Assembly: GCA_963819855.1 (NCBI GenBank)
Contig: CAWFYC010000014.1
Span: 186,001 to 250,000 of the forward strand
Direction of reading: 5' to 3'
DNA from: JAMXLO01 sp963819855
GTDB taxonomy: Bacteria > Pseudomonadota > Alphaproteobacteria > Acetobacterales > Acetobacteraceae
Length of the DNA: 64,000 bases
In this document: positions 6,427-14,517 of the stretch, piece after piece
Position numbering within the stretch: the stretch's first letter is position 1
Layout of the letters: each line of letters opens with the position of its first letter
The notes under the pieces: model-generated
Seen by the model: the letters and a program-made list of their open reading frames with translations, nothing else
What the model was told of the DNA's origin: nothing
Databases searched by the model: none
Position numbers and translations under genes: made by a program

Positions 6427-7738
6427 CGGCGTATTCGGCTTCCTTGGCGCGCTGTTCGGCCGGCGCAGTCAGCGGACTGGTGCCGCCGGCGCCCTCGACA
6501 TCGGTGAGCTGGCCATTCACCGGACGGTACACGCCGGCGACGGAAATGGCATTGCCGGGTGCGACGAGGCTGTAACAGGTGTTGATCAGCCGCGGTTCGA
6601 CTGGTGCGTTGCCGGCGAGCAACTGCGCCACCGCATCGGCGCAGACCTTCGCCTGGGCATTCGCAGCGAACGCAGATTTCGGCATGGCGCCCGCGATCGC
6701 GGCATCGCCGATCACGTGGATGCCCGGTTGCAGTTTCGATTCGAACGTGACGGGATCGATCGGACACCAGCCGGTGCGGTCCGCGACATCGGCTTTGGCG
6801 GCGATGGCGCCGGCGCGCTGCGGCGGGATGACGTTGGCCACGTCGGCCTTATGCGAGCCGAAGTCGGTCTCGAATGTGTTGATGGCGGGATCGACCCGAG
6901 TGACCTTGCCGCCGTCCGACAGCGACACCCATTCTAGGTTGGGATACAGCTCCTTCCACGCCGCCTGGAACAGCTTCTGCTTGGAGAAGATGTCCTTGCT
7001 GTCGAGCAGGATCAGCTTGGAGCGGGGTTTGTGAGTCTTCAGGTAGTACGCGATCAGGCTGGCGCGTTCGTAAGGGCCGGGTGGACAGCGATAGGGATTG
7101 GCCGGTGCAGAGATCACCACCAGGCCGCCATCCGGCATCGCTTCGAGCTGGCGACGTAGCAGCAGTGTCTGTTCACCGGCCTTCCAGGCATGCGGCATGC
7201 GCTCCGCGGCGGCCTCGTCGTAGCCGGGCAGCGCATCCCAGGCGATGTCGATGCCGGGTGAGAGGATCAGGCGGTCGTAGTTCAGCAGGTTGTCGCCGAA
7301 CGCAACGCTACGGCGGGCGGGGTCGATCGCGGTGGCTGCCGATTGCACGACACGGACGCCGGTCGCTGCGACGCCGCGATAATCGAAGAGCTGCGCCGCG
7401 ATATCGCGTTGACCCATGATCACTTCGTTGCTGAACGGGCAGGCGATAAAAGTGGAGTCGGGTTCTACCAGAACGACGTCGATGCGTGGGTCGGATCGGC
7501 GGAGGTAACGCGCGGCCGTGGCACCGCCGAAGCCGCCGCCGATCACTACCACGAGCGGAGCGGTTTGAGCCCGGGCAATAAAGGGGGTGCACAGCAGGGC
7601 GGCGGTGGATTGAAGCAGTGTGCGGCGGGCGAGACCCCCTCCCCCCAACCCCCTCCCGCAAGGGGAGGGGGAGTTTGGACTTGTACAGAACTCCCCCTCC
7701 CCTTGCGGGAGGGGGGTGGGGGGAGGGGGCGTTGCCAT
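6386..7738 (-). CDS. soxF: SoxF/FccB-type flavocytochrome c sulfide dehydrogenase flavoprotein
   Basis: Periplasmic FAD enzyme that oxidises sulfide or polysulfide and passes electrons to a small cytochrome c. It has an FAD Rossmann motif (VVVIGGGFGGATAA), FIACPFSNEVI with the Cys that carries covalent FAD in FCSD (about residue 100), and later cysteines in NPYRCPPGPYE and TGWCPIDP that fit the redox disulfide. A twin-Arg leader (LARRTLLQS) is present but begins only near residue 36. Residues 3-36 are low-complexity and are encoded by a palindromic repeat. ATG 7738 is favoured because it overlaps the stop of the upstream cytochrome gene (TGATG). Length 450 aa including the insert. A TTG inside the repeat is the alternative start. 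Confidence 0.85.
   Translation of the reverse strand: MATPPPPTPLPQGEGEFCTSPNSPSPCGRGLGGGGLARRTLLQSTAALLCTPFIARAQTAPLVVVIGGGFGGATAARYLRRSDPRIDVVLVEPDSTFIACPFSNEVIMGQRDIAAQLFDYRGVAATGVRVVQSAATAIDPARRSVAFGDNLLNYDRLILSPGIDIAWDALPGYDEAAAERMPHAWKAGEQTLLLRRQLEAMPDGGLVVISAPANPYRCPPGPYERASLIAYYLKTHKPRSKLILLDSKDIFSKQKLFQAAWKELYPNLEWVSLSDGGKVTRVDPAINTFETDFGSHKADVANVIPPQRAGAIAAKADVADRTGWCPIDPVTFESKLQPGIHVIGDAAIAGAMPKSAFAANAQAKVCADAVAQLLAGNAPVEPRLINTCYSLVAPGNAISVAGVYRPVNGQLTDVEGAGGTSPLTAPAEQRAKEAEYADAWFKTITGETFG
7635..7729. repeat. Long palindromic repeat (REP-like) inside the soxF 5' coding region
   Basis: Two nearly perfect 41-bp arms (7635-7675 and 7689-7729), made of C- and G-runs around GCAAGGGGAGGGGG, with a 13-base loop. 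Repeats of this C-run/G-run type are usually intergenic in alphaproteobacteria. Here the unit lies just after the soxF start codon and keeps the frame open, coding for a Pro/Gly-rich stretch. Confidence 0.85.
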
Positions 7739-7998
7739 CACTTCTGCCCCGACCACCACGCCGCGATTGTCACCGCTTCGTCGTGCGTAAACCCTTTGGC
7801 GATCCGGTCCATCACCGTGGCAGGCTTCGTCCCGGCACGAAACGCATCGAGTGCCACCACGATCTCTCCGGCATCGCGCCCCGCCAGCACCGGCACCGGT
7901 GCCACGCCGCCGTGGCAGCCCGAACAACTGGACGCACCGGGCGGTGGCGCCGCGGCTCCCAGCACCACTGCGAGTACCGCGACGCCACCGACCCTCAT
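7738..7998 (-). CDS. Small monoheme cytochrome c
   Basis: An 86-aa protein with a signal peptide (MRVGGVAVLAVVLG) and one heme site, CSGCH, at residues 25-29. The short C-terminal helix DEAVTIAAWWSGQK is typical of c-type cytochromes of the SoxE/FccA type. It is wedged between a molybdenum hydroxylase (ATGA overlap at its start) and the SoxF flavoprotein (TGATG overlap at its end), so it could be the electron acceptor of either or both. Both enzyme types need such a cytochrome in the periplasm. Confidence 0.8.
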   Translation of the reverse strand: MRVGGVAVLAVVLGAAAPPPGASSCSGCHGGVAPVPVLAGRDAGEIVVALDAFRAGTKPATVMDRIAKGFTHDEAVTIAAWWSGQK

Positions 7999-10148
7999 GC
8001 GTGTGCGAGATCGTGCTGCCGCACTGGCAGCGTGCGGATACGCTTGCCGGTCGCGGCGAAGATCGCATTCAGCACCGCCGGCCCTGCCACCGCGATCGTC
8101 GGTTCGCCGACGCCGCCCCAAAATCCGCCGGACGGCATGACGATCGTCTCCACCTTCGGCATGTCGGCGATCCGCATCACAGGATAGGTATCGAAGTTGG
8201 TCTCCACTGCGCGGCCTTTGTCGATGGTGATCTCGCCGAACAACACCGCACTCAGGCCGTAGACGAACGAGCCCTGCACCTGCGCTTCGATCTGCTGCGG
8301 ATTGACCGCGTAGCCGGGATCGGTCGCCGCCACGATGCGGTGCACCTTCAGTTCGCCCTTCGGCGATACCGACACTTCCGCGACCGCCGCTGTGTAGCTG
8401 CCGTAGCCGCAGTTCTGGCAGAGCCCGCGGAACACACCCGAGGGCAAAGGCTTGCCCCATTCCGCCTTGTCGGCCACCGCGTTCAGCACCGCCAGGTGCT
8501 TCGGACTGTTCACCAGCAGCGCGCGGCGGAACTCCAGCGGGTCCTTGCCCGCCGCGTGCGCCACCTCGTCGATGAAGCACTCCATGTAGATCGCGTTCTG
8601 GTTGACGTTGACACCACGCCAGAAGCCAACCGGCACATGCGTGTTGCGCACCGCGTCGTCGATCAGCAGGTTTGGTATCGCGTTATAGCCGAACTCCTCC
8701 TCGGTCCAGCCCTGGAACGCGATGCGATCGACACCGTTCTCCATCCGCTGCGGCGCGAGATAGGCGAGGATCGACTGCCCCGACAGCCGGGCATGCAATG
8801 CCACCACGTTGCCGCCGGCATCCAGTCCCGCGCGCAACCTGCACTGCGTGATCGGCCGGTAGAAGTCGTGCGTCATGTCCTCTTCTCGCGTCCAGATCAG
8901 CTTGACCGGTCGCCCCGGCATCTGTTTCGCAATCAGCACGGCCTGCCGCGTGTAGTCCTGCTGGCCGCGCCGCCCGAACCCGCCGCCGAGATGCAGCTTG
9001 TTCACCTTCACATCGGCCAGCTTCACGCCTGCCGCCTCGGCTGCCGATGCGAGCGAGGCATCGCCGTTCTGCGATGGCACCCAGATCTCCACCTTGCCGT
9101 CGCTGAACTTCGCGGTGCAGTTCATCGGCTCCATCGTGGCGTGGGCGAGGAACGGAGCGCCGTACACCGCCTCGATCGTCTTCGCCGCACCGGCAAGCGC
9201 CGCCTCGACGTCGCCATGCTTCTGGCCGAGCGCCGCTTCCTTGGCATGGAGACCGCCCTTCAGCAGCGCCGCGATCTGCGCGCTGTCCACGGTGGCGCCG
9301 GCGCCCTCGTTCCACACGATCGGCAGTGCGGCGAGCGCGGTCTTCGCCTGGTACCACTTGTCGGCGACCACCGCGACCGCGTTGTCGCCGACCGCGACGA
9401 CCTGGCGCACGCCGGGCATCGACTTGATGTTGTCGGCATCGAACGATTTCAGCGTGCCGCCGAACACCGGGCACTGTGCGATCGCGGCGTTCAGCATGTC
9501 GGGCAACTGCACGTCGATGGCGAACACCTGCTTGCCGGACAGTTTTTCGACCGTATCGAGCCGCTTCACGCCCTTGCCGATGATCGTCCATTGCGCCGGG
9601 GTCTTCAGCTTCACGTCGCCTGGAACCGGCAGCTTCGCCGCATCGTCGGCGACTGCACCATAGCGGAGTGTTCGCCCGCTGGATGTGTGGGTAATCACGC
9701 TGCTCGCCGCGGTGCATTCCGTCACCGGCACATTCCACCGCTGTGCCGCCGCCGCGATCAACATGGCACGAGCCGCCGCGCCGCCCTTGCGCACATAATC
9801 CACCGAGCCGCGAATGCCGCGGCTGCCGCCGGTGGACATGTCACCCCAGGCGCGCTTGTTGGCCAGATTGGTATCCGGCGAAACATATTCCGCGCGCACA
9901 AACTTCCAGTCGGCATCGAGTTCGTCGGCGACGAGTTGCGCCAGCCCGGTGAATGTGCCCTGTCCCATCTCGGAGCGGGCGATGCGCACGACGGTGGTGT
10001 CATCGGGGCTGATCACCACCCAGATACCCAGTTCCTGTCCGCCGCCTTGCGCGAACGCGGGAACACGCCAGCCCAGCGCGAAGCCACCACCGATCGCAGC
10101 GGCGGAACCCAGGAACGCACGGCGACGCAGCGCCAATCCGTTGCTCAT
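7995..10148 (-). CDS. Periplasmic molybdenum hydroxylase, large (Mo-cofactor) subunit, IorB/aldehyde oxidase type
   Basis: Xanthine-oxidase-family subunit of 717 aa that hydroxylates aldehydes or N-heterocycles at a Mo centre. Tat leader: LRRRAFLGSAAAIGGGFALGW. Recognisable segments are RSEMGQGTFTGLAQLVADEL, WGDMSTGGSRGIRGS, HLGGGFGRRGQQDY and, near the C-terminus, GGFWGGVGEPTIA, matching the GVGE Mo-binding Glu motif. The order (Fe-S subunit, Mo subunit, cytochrome c) is that of isoquinoline 1-oxidoreductase-like and cytochrome-linked aldehyde dehydrogenases. It starts 11 bp after the Fe-S subunit. Substrate cannot be told from sequence. Confidence 0.88.
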   Translation of the reverse strand: MSNGLALRRRAFLGSAAAIGGGFALGWRVPAFAQGGGQELGIWVVISPDDTTVVRIARSEMGQGTFTGLAQLVADELDADWKFVRAEYVSPDTNLANKRAWGDMSTGGSRGIRGSVDYVRKGGAAARAMLIAAAAQRWNVPVTECTAASSVITHTSSGRTLRYGAVADDAAKLPVPGDVKLKTPAQWTIIGKGVKRLDTVEKLSGKQVFAIDVQLPDMLNAAIAQCPVFGGTLKSFDADNIKSMPGVRQVVAVGDNAVAVVADKWYQAKTALAALPIVWNEGAGATVDSAQIAALLKGGLHAKEAALGQKHGDVEAALAGAAKTIEAVYGAPFLAHATMEPMNCTAKFSDGKVEIWVPSQNGDASLASAAEAAGVKLADVKVNKLHLGGGFGRRGQQDYTRQAVLIAKQMPGRPVKLIWTREEDMTHDFYRPITQCRLRAGLDAGGNVVALHARLSGQSILAYLAPQRMENGVDRIAFQGWTEEEFGYNAIPNLLIDDAVRNTHVPVGFWRGVNVNQNAIYMECFIDEVAHAAGKDPLEFRRALLVNSPKHLAVLNAVADKAEWGKPLPSGVFRGLCQNCGYGSYTAAVAEVSVSPKGELKVHRIVAATDPGYAVNPQQIEAQVQGSFVYGLSAVLFGEITIDKGRAVETNFDTYPVMRIADMPKVETIVMPSGGFWGGVGEPTIAVAGPAVLNAIFAATGKRIRTLPVRQHDLAHA

Positions 10149-10159
10149 GGTGCTGCTCC

Positions 10160-10621
10160 CTATGCCTTGCCGCCGAGTGAGGCAGCGGTATGGATTGCCT
10201 CGCGGATGCGCTGATAGGTGCCGCAGCGACAGATATTGGTCATCGCGTCGTCGATGTCGGCATTGGTGGGCTTCGGGTTGGTCTTCAGCAGCGCCGCGGC
10301 GGCCATGATCTGCCCTGACTGGCAGTAGCCGCATTGCGGCACATCGTGCTGCAGCCAGGCGACCTGCACCGGATGGCTGAGACCATCGGACGAAAGTCCC
10401 TCGATGGTGGTGATCTTCGCCTCGCCGATCGAGCCGACCGGCACCTGGCACGAGCGCGTCGCGACGCCGTCGATATGCACGGTGCAGGCGCCGCATTGCG
10501 CGATGCCGCAGCCGTATTTGGTGCCGGTCATGCCGAGCCATTCCCGCACCACCCAGAGCAGTGGCGTGTCCGGATCGGCATCGACATTGCGGGACGTGCC
10601 GTTGACAGTGAGTTTGATCAT
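10160..10621 (-). CDS. 2Fe-2S subunit of the molybdenum hydroxylase (IorA type)
   Basis: A 153-aa electron-transfer subunit with two [2Fe-2S] clusters. The plant-ferredoxin-type cluster is GCGIAQCGACTVHIDG plus the later RSC. The C-terminal cluster motifs are CGYCQSGQIM and CRCGTYQRI. There is no signal; it would travel with the Tat-exported large subunit. It is the first gene of the minus-strand operon that runs into the Sox genes. A ribosome site TAGGAG lies just upstream of ATG 10621. Only 58 bp separate it from the divergent metal transporter. Confidence 0.92.
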   Translation of the reverse strand: MIKLTVNGTSRNVDADPDTPLLWVVREWLGMTGTKYGCGIAQCGACTVHIDGVATRSCQVPVGSIGEAKITTIEGLSSDGLSHPVQVAWLQHDVPQCGYCQSGQIMAAAALLKTNPKPTNADIDDAMTNICRCGTYQRIREAIHTAASLGGKA

Positions 10622-10679
10622 GGTGTGCGCTCCTAAAATACCAATCCTGGCCGGTGCGTCGGGAAGACGTGAGCATGAC

Positions 10680-11372
10680 GTGGGGGGCAAGGCAATATTC
10701 CAGGACGGTCGCGTCGCGCTACGTAATGTAACCGTGCGCTATGGGCGGCGGTTGGCGTTGGATACCATCAGCGGGGAGTTTGCTCCGGGCAGCCTGACCG
10801 CCGTTGTCGGCGCGAACGGGGCCGGCAAGAGCACGCTGCTGGGGGCGATCGCGGGCACGGTGCGACTGGCCGGCGGGGCGATCGAACGTCCTGCACCGGA
10901 ACGGCTGGCCTACCTGCCGCAGCTTGCGTCGGTCGATACGGACTATCCACTGACGGTGGCGGAGCTGATCGCACTTGGCGGGTGGCGCGAATTCGGCGCG
11001 TTCCGGGCGCCGGACGCGGCGATGCGATCGCGCACGGCAGCGGCGGCTGCGGCGGTTGGACTGACAGAACGATTGGGACGACGCATCGGCGAGCTGTCGG
11101 TGGGTGAGCTTCAGCGCGGGCTGTTCGCGCGGTTGATCCTGCAGGACGCCGCGGTAATCCTGCTGGATGAACCGTTCGCCGCGGTCGATGCGCAGACCAC
11201 GTCGGCACTCCTCGATCGGGTCGTGGAATGGCACCAGGAGGGCCGCACGGTCATCGCCGTGCTGCATGATCACAACCTGGTGCGGGCACACTTTCCTGCG
11301 GCGCTGGTCCTGGCGCGGCACAGCATCGCCTGGGGTGCGACGGAGGCGGCGCTGCCGGCAATCGCGGCGTGA
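10680..11372 (+). CDS. Zn/Mn-type ABC transporter, ATP-binding subunit
   Basis: A 230-aa ATPase of the metal-uptake (ZnuC/MntB/SitB) group. Walker A GANGAGKST, Q-loop LPQLAS, signature LSVGELQRG, Walker B VILLDEPFAAVD and switch His VLHDHN are all present. GTG 10680 is chosen because the conserved core begins a few residues later (FQDGRVALRNVTVRY) and residues upstream are antisense to the 2Fe-2S gene. The stop overlaps the permease start (TGATG). It is the first of four tightly packed genes. Confidence 0.88.
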   Translation: MGGKAIFQDGRVALRNVTVRYGRRLALDTISGEFAPGSLTAVVGANGAGKSTLLGAIAGTVRLAGGAIERPAPERLAYLPQLASVDTDYPLTVAELIALGGWREFGAFRAPDAAMRSRTAAAAAAVGLTERLGRRIGELSVGELQRGLFARLILQDAAVILLDEPFAAVDAQTTSALLDRVVEWHQEGRTVIAVLHDHNLVRAHFPAALVLARHSIAWGATEAALPAIAA

Positions 11373-12229
11373 TGTCGGCGCATGCGCTGCTGGTGGCGCC
11401 GTTCGAGACGCTCGGGTTCATGCGATCGGCGCTGGTCGGCTGCCTTGCGCTGGCGCTGACCAACGGCGCGGTCGGGACGCTGTTGCTGTTGCGACGGATG
11501 AGCCTGGACGGCGACGTGCTTGGGCACGCCGTGATGCCCGGCGCCGCGATCGGCTTTCTTTATGCCGGCCCGTCGCCGACATGGCTGTCGCTTGGCGGAC
11601 TTGCGAGCGGACTTGCGGTGGCGGCGTTGGCGGGACTGGTCGCGGGCGGCCGGACCCGCGACGACGCCGGACTGGTGGCATTCTACCTGGTTGCACTCTC
11701 TCTCGGCGTGGTGCTGGTGGCCTGGCGGGGCAGCAACGTCGACGTGATGCGCGTGCTGTTCGGCACCGTGTTGGCAATCGATCAGCGTGCCTTGCTGCAG
11801 ATCGCAGCAGTTACCAGCGTGAGCTTGCTGACGATCGCGGCGCTGTATCGGCCGTTGGCGGTCGGTGCGTTCGATCCCGCGTTTCTGAGTGCGATGGGCG
11901 CACGAGCGCCCTATGCGGCGGTGTTCGTGGCGTTGGTGGTGCTGGCCCTGGTCGCAAGCTTCCAGGCGTTTGGAACGCTGCTGGCAGTGGGGCCGATGCT
12001 GCTGCCGGCCGCGGCGTCGCGATGCTGGGGGCTCGGCGTTGCGGCATCGATGGCGTTGGCAACCGCGTTTGGTCTGGTCGCGTCGATCGCCGGATTGCTG
12101 GCTTCGTATCATGGCAATCTACCATCCGGTCCGGCGATCGTGCTGGCGGGAGGATTACTGTTCGGCATTTCGCTCATCTCGACCACCACATGGCGCCGCG
12201 TAGCGCCAACGTTCAGGAGGGCCGCCTGA
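11372..12229 (+). CDS. Zn/Mn-type ABC transporter, permease subunit (ABC-3 family)
   Basis: A 285-aa inner-membrane protein with 8-9 hydrophobic segments. It shows ABC-3 family sequences: RRMSLDGDVLGHAVMPGAAIGF near the N-terminus and FQAFGTLLAVGPMLLPAA in the second half. It pairs with the preceding ATPase to import a divalent metal. Either GTG 11369 or ATG 11372 can start; ATG is preferred. The end overlaps the binding-protein start (TGATG), showing translational coupling along the operon. Confidence 0.9.
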   Translation: MSAHALLVAPFETLGFMRSALVGCLALALTNGAVGTLLLLRRMSLDGDVLGHAVMPGAAIGFLYAGPSPTWLSLGGLASGLAVAALAGLVAGGRTRDDAGLVAFYLVALSLGVVLVAWRGSNVDVMRVLFGTVLAIDQRALLQIAAVTSVSLLTIAALYRPLAVGAFDPAFLSAMGARAPYAAVFVALVVLALVASFQAFGTLLAVGPMLLPAAASRCWGLGVAASMALATAFGLVASIAGLLASYHGNLPSGPAIVLAGGLLFGISLISTTTWRRVAPTFRRAA

Positions 12230-13137
12230 TGATGCGTTGTCTTGTTGCGTTGGCCGTACTGCTTTCGACGACGCCCGGGCATGCCGCGGATCGTATCCAG
12301 GTGGCCGCGACGTTCAGCGTGATCGGCGACATGCTGGCCAACGTCGGCGGGGATCATATCGCCACCAAGACTATTGTCGGCCCTGGCGGCGACTGCGAGC
12401 TGTATCAGCCGACCGCGGCCGATGTCGCAACGATCGCGACCGCGCGCGCCGTATTCCTGAACGACCTCAACGATGAGTTCGAGCCGTGGCTGGAGCCGCT
12501 GCTCAAGCAGGCGCAATTCAAGGGTGCGAAGCTGGTGGTCAGCCGTGGCGTGCGGACGCTGACCGCCGAGGAGGAGCATCCGATTTCCGGCCGGCAGCTT
12601 CCGACCGCGATCGACCAACACGCGTGGCTCGATCCGCGCAATGGTGTCGTCTACGTGCACAACATTGCCGCGGCGCTGGCACGGCTCGATCCCGCCAACG
12701 CCGCGGACTATCGCGCGCGGGCGGCCACTTATGCCAAGGAAATCCAGGCAGTCGATGACTGGGCGCACCAGGAAATCGCGAGCGTACCGCCGGCCAAGCG
12801 GCGCGCGCTGACCTCGCACGATTCGTTGCAGTATATCGCCAACGCCTATGGCGTCACGTTGCTCACGGTCGCCGGCTGGACCAACAACAGCGAACCCTCG
12901 GCCGCGGAACTGGCGAAGCTGGCACAGCGGATTCGGGCCGATCGGGTGAAGGCGCTGTTCCTCGACAGCATCACCGATCCGCGCGCCATGCAGCGCATTG
13001 CCGGCGAAACCGGGGCGGCGATCGGCGGCACGCTCTATGGCGATTCGCTTTCTCCTGCCGGCGGCGAGGCTGACAGCTATATCAGGATGCTGCGCCATGA
13101 CGCGGCCACGCTGAAGGCCGGTATGCTGAGCAACTGA
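12229..13137 (+). CDS. Zn/Mn-type ABC transporter, periplasmic metal-binding protein (cluster A-I)
   Basis: A 302-aa exported protein (leader MMRCLVALAVLLSTTPGHA) of the ZnuA/SitA/AztC group. Likely ligands are the His of DQHAWLDP, the His of TSHDSLQY and the Asp of LFLDSITDP. The first ligand of the family is normally the His of a DPHxYxP segment; here the segment is GDCELYQPT, so Cys 56 or Glu 57 replaces it. The His-rich loop of ZnuA is absent. RBS CAGGAGG lies 9 bp upstream, overlapping the permease 3' end. Metal choice (Zn or Mn) cannot be settled. Confidence 0.88.
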   Translation: MMRCLVALAVLLSTTPGHAADRIQVAATFSVIGDMLANVGGDHIATKTIVGPGGDCELYQPTAADVATIATARAVFLNDLNDEFEPWLEPLLKQAQFKGAKLVVSRGVRTLTAEEEHPISGRQLPTAIDQHAWLDPRNGVVYVHNIAAALARLDPANAADYRARAATYAKEIQAVDDWAHQEIASVPPAKRRALTSHDSLQYIANAYGVTLLTVAGWTNNSEPSAAELAKLAQRIRADRVKALFLDSITDPRAMQRIAGETGAAIGGTLYGDSLSPAGGEADSYIRMLRHDAATLKAGMLSN

Positions 13138-13140
13138 GCG

Positions 13141-14490
13141 ATGTTGCTGGCAGCAGCTTGGCAGCGTCTGCTGGTTGCCGGTGCGGCGGTGGTGGCTCTG
13201 TGGGCCGCCGTTCTGTGGGTCGCGCCGTCGACACCGTCAACCGCGCCGGCGCAACCATCGGTGCGGGTGGCATCGCTGGCCACCGCTCTGCCGGTATCCG
13301 ACGCCGGTCCGCTGCGTCCCATTATCCGATCGGGGCTGGCGGCACCTGGCGGCGGCGTGTTCGATCGGTTCGATGTCACCGCGCAACCGGTTGTCGCGCC
13401 GGTCAATGGGCGCGGTCAGGTCGCGTTCTACGCGACCGTGCTGCACGCCCCGGCTCGCGAGGGAATTTTCCTCGCCGAAGCGGGGCGCGTCACCAAGGTG
13501 GCCGCATTCGGGGATGCCGTGCCGGGCGGCGGAACGCTGGCGGAATTCGCGGCCCATCCGTTGCCGGCGCTGAATGCGGCGGGGCATGTGGCGTTCGGTG
13601 CCGGCATCGCGGGTGGTCGGGCAACGGAGGGGATCTTCCTCGCCGGCGAGGACGGACTGCAGGTGATCGCGCTGGCCGGCGATGACGCACCCGGTGTTCC
13701 CGCCGGTGTCCTGGTCGACTTCGATGCGCCGTCGCTGAATGACAACGACGAGTTGGCGTTCGTTGCCAGTGTGCGGCGCGCGCGCGACACGCTGGATGTA
13801 TTGTATTTCTGGAACGGACGGCGGCTGCAGCGCGTGGTGGCGGAGGGTGAGCGACTGCTGCGGATCGGCGGCACGATGGACAAGATCGGCGAGCCGTCGC
13901 TGAACAACGGCGGCGTCATCGCTTTTCCAGCCGCGATCTTCAAAGGCCCCACTCTCGGCGGCATATTCGTCGCAGGCGCGCGCGATCTGCGTCTTCTGGT
14001 CGGCGCCGGTGAGCGAGCACCGGGCGGGGCGATGATTTTGCGCTTCTCGGAACGGGTGGCGATCGACGACGAGGACGGGATCGCTTTCGGCGCGTATCTC
14101 GGCAGCGAGGGGGGCGCGCGCGAAGCGGTGCTGCGGACCGGGCCGGACGGGTTGGCCGCGATCGCCGTCGAGGGTGCGGAAGCACCGGGGGGCGGGCGCT
14201 ATGCAGGGTTCGGACCCTGGCCGACGGTCGGGCCAGGTGGCGTGACGGCGTTCATCGCTGCACTGGATGATGCGATCGGACCGCTCGCCGCTTTCGCGGG
14301 GGTTGCCGGCGCGGTACGGCGGATAGCGAGCATGGGCGAGACGCTGCCGCAGGGCGGGCACATCGGTCGTTTCGCGCTCAATGCGATCGCCGAAGCGGGA
14401 CCTGGCGACACGCTGACTTTCGCAACGATCGCGCAGGAGGACGGTGAGCGCAACGCGATCTACTGTCGCTGTCCGGTGACCCCGCGCTGA
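13141..14490 (+). CDS. Exported repeat protein, probable beta-propeller, in the metal-transporter operon
   Basis: A 449-aa protein with one N-terminal hydrophobic segment (about residues 8-28, signal or anchor). About six repeats of roughly 60 residues follow, each with a pattern like F-(x)-P-x-LN-x-x-G-x-VAF then GIF and a G-x-PGG turn, e.g. PALNAAGHVAFGA, PSLNDNDELAFVA, PSLNNGGVIAFPA. Such regular blades suggest a beta-propeller. It starts 3 bp after the metal-binding protein and so is probably co-transcribed. Zinc-transport operons of the aztABCD type also end in a propeller, the chaperone AztD; this protein lacks obvious His clusters, so homology is not claimed. Function unknown. Confidence 0.75.
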   Translation: MLLAAAWQRLLVAGAAVVALWAAVLWVAPSTPSTAPAQPSVRVASLATALPVSDAGPLRPIIRSGLAAPGGGVFDRFDVTAQPVVAPVNGRGQVAFYATVLHAPAREGIFLAEAGRVTKVAAFGDAVPGGGTLAEFAAHPLPALNAAGHVAFGAGIAGGRATEGIFLAGEDGLQVIALAGDDAPGVPAGVLVDFDAPSLNDNDELAFVASVRRARDTLDVLYFWNGRRLQRVVAEGERLLRIGGTMDKIGEPSLNNGGVIAFPAAIFKGPTLGGIFVAGARDLRLLVGAGERAPGGAMILRFSERVAIDDEDGIAFGAYLGSEGGAREAVLRTGPDGLAAIAVEGAEAPGGGRYAGFGPWPTVGPGGVTAFIAALDDAIGPLAAFAGVAGAVRRIASMGETLPQGGHIGRFALNAIAEAGPGDTLTFATIAQEDGERNAIYCRCPVTPR

Positions 14491-14517
14491 GGAATTGGGC
14501 CAAAGGGACGTTGCGGC

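Noticed and set aside
7851..10214. A 787-codon open frame on the plus strand across the molybdenum hydroxylase gene
   Set aside because: It is antisense to a clearly recognised large subunit and its translation is Arg/His-rich with no family pattern; long antisense frames are expected at this G+C.
13141..14490. Calling the propeller-like protein AztD
   Set aside because: Only the operon position and repeat fold agree; the metal-binding His clusters expected of AztD are not visible.
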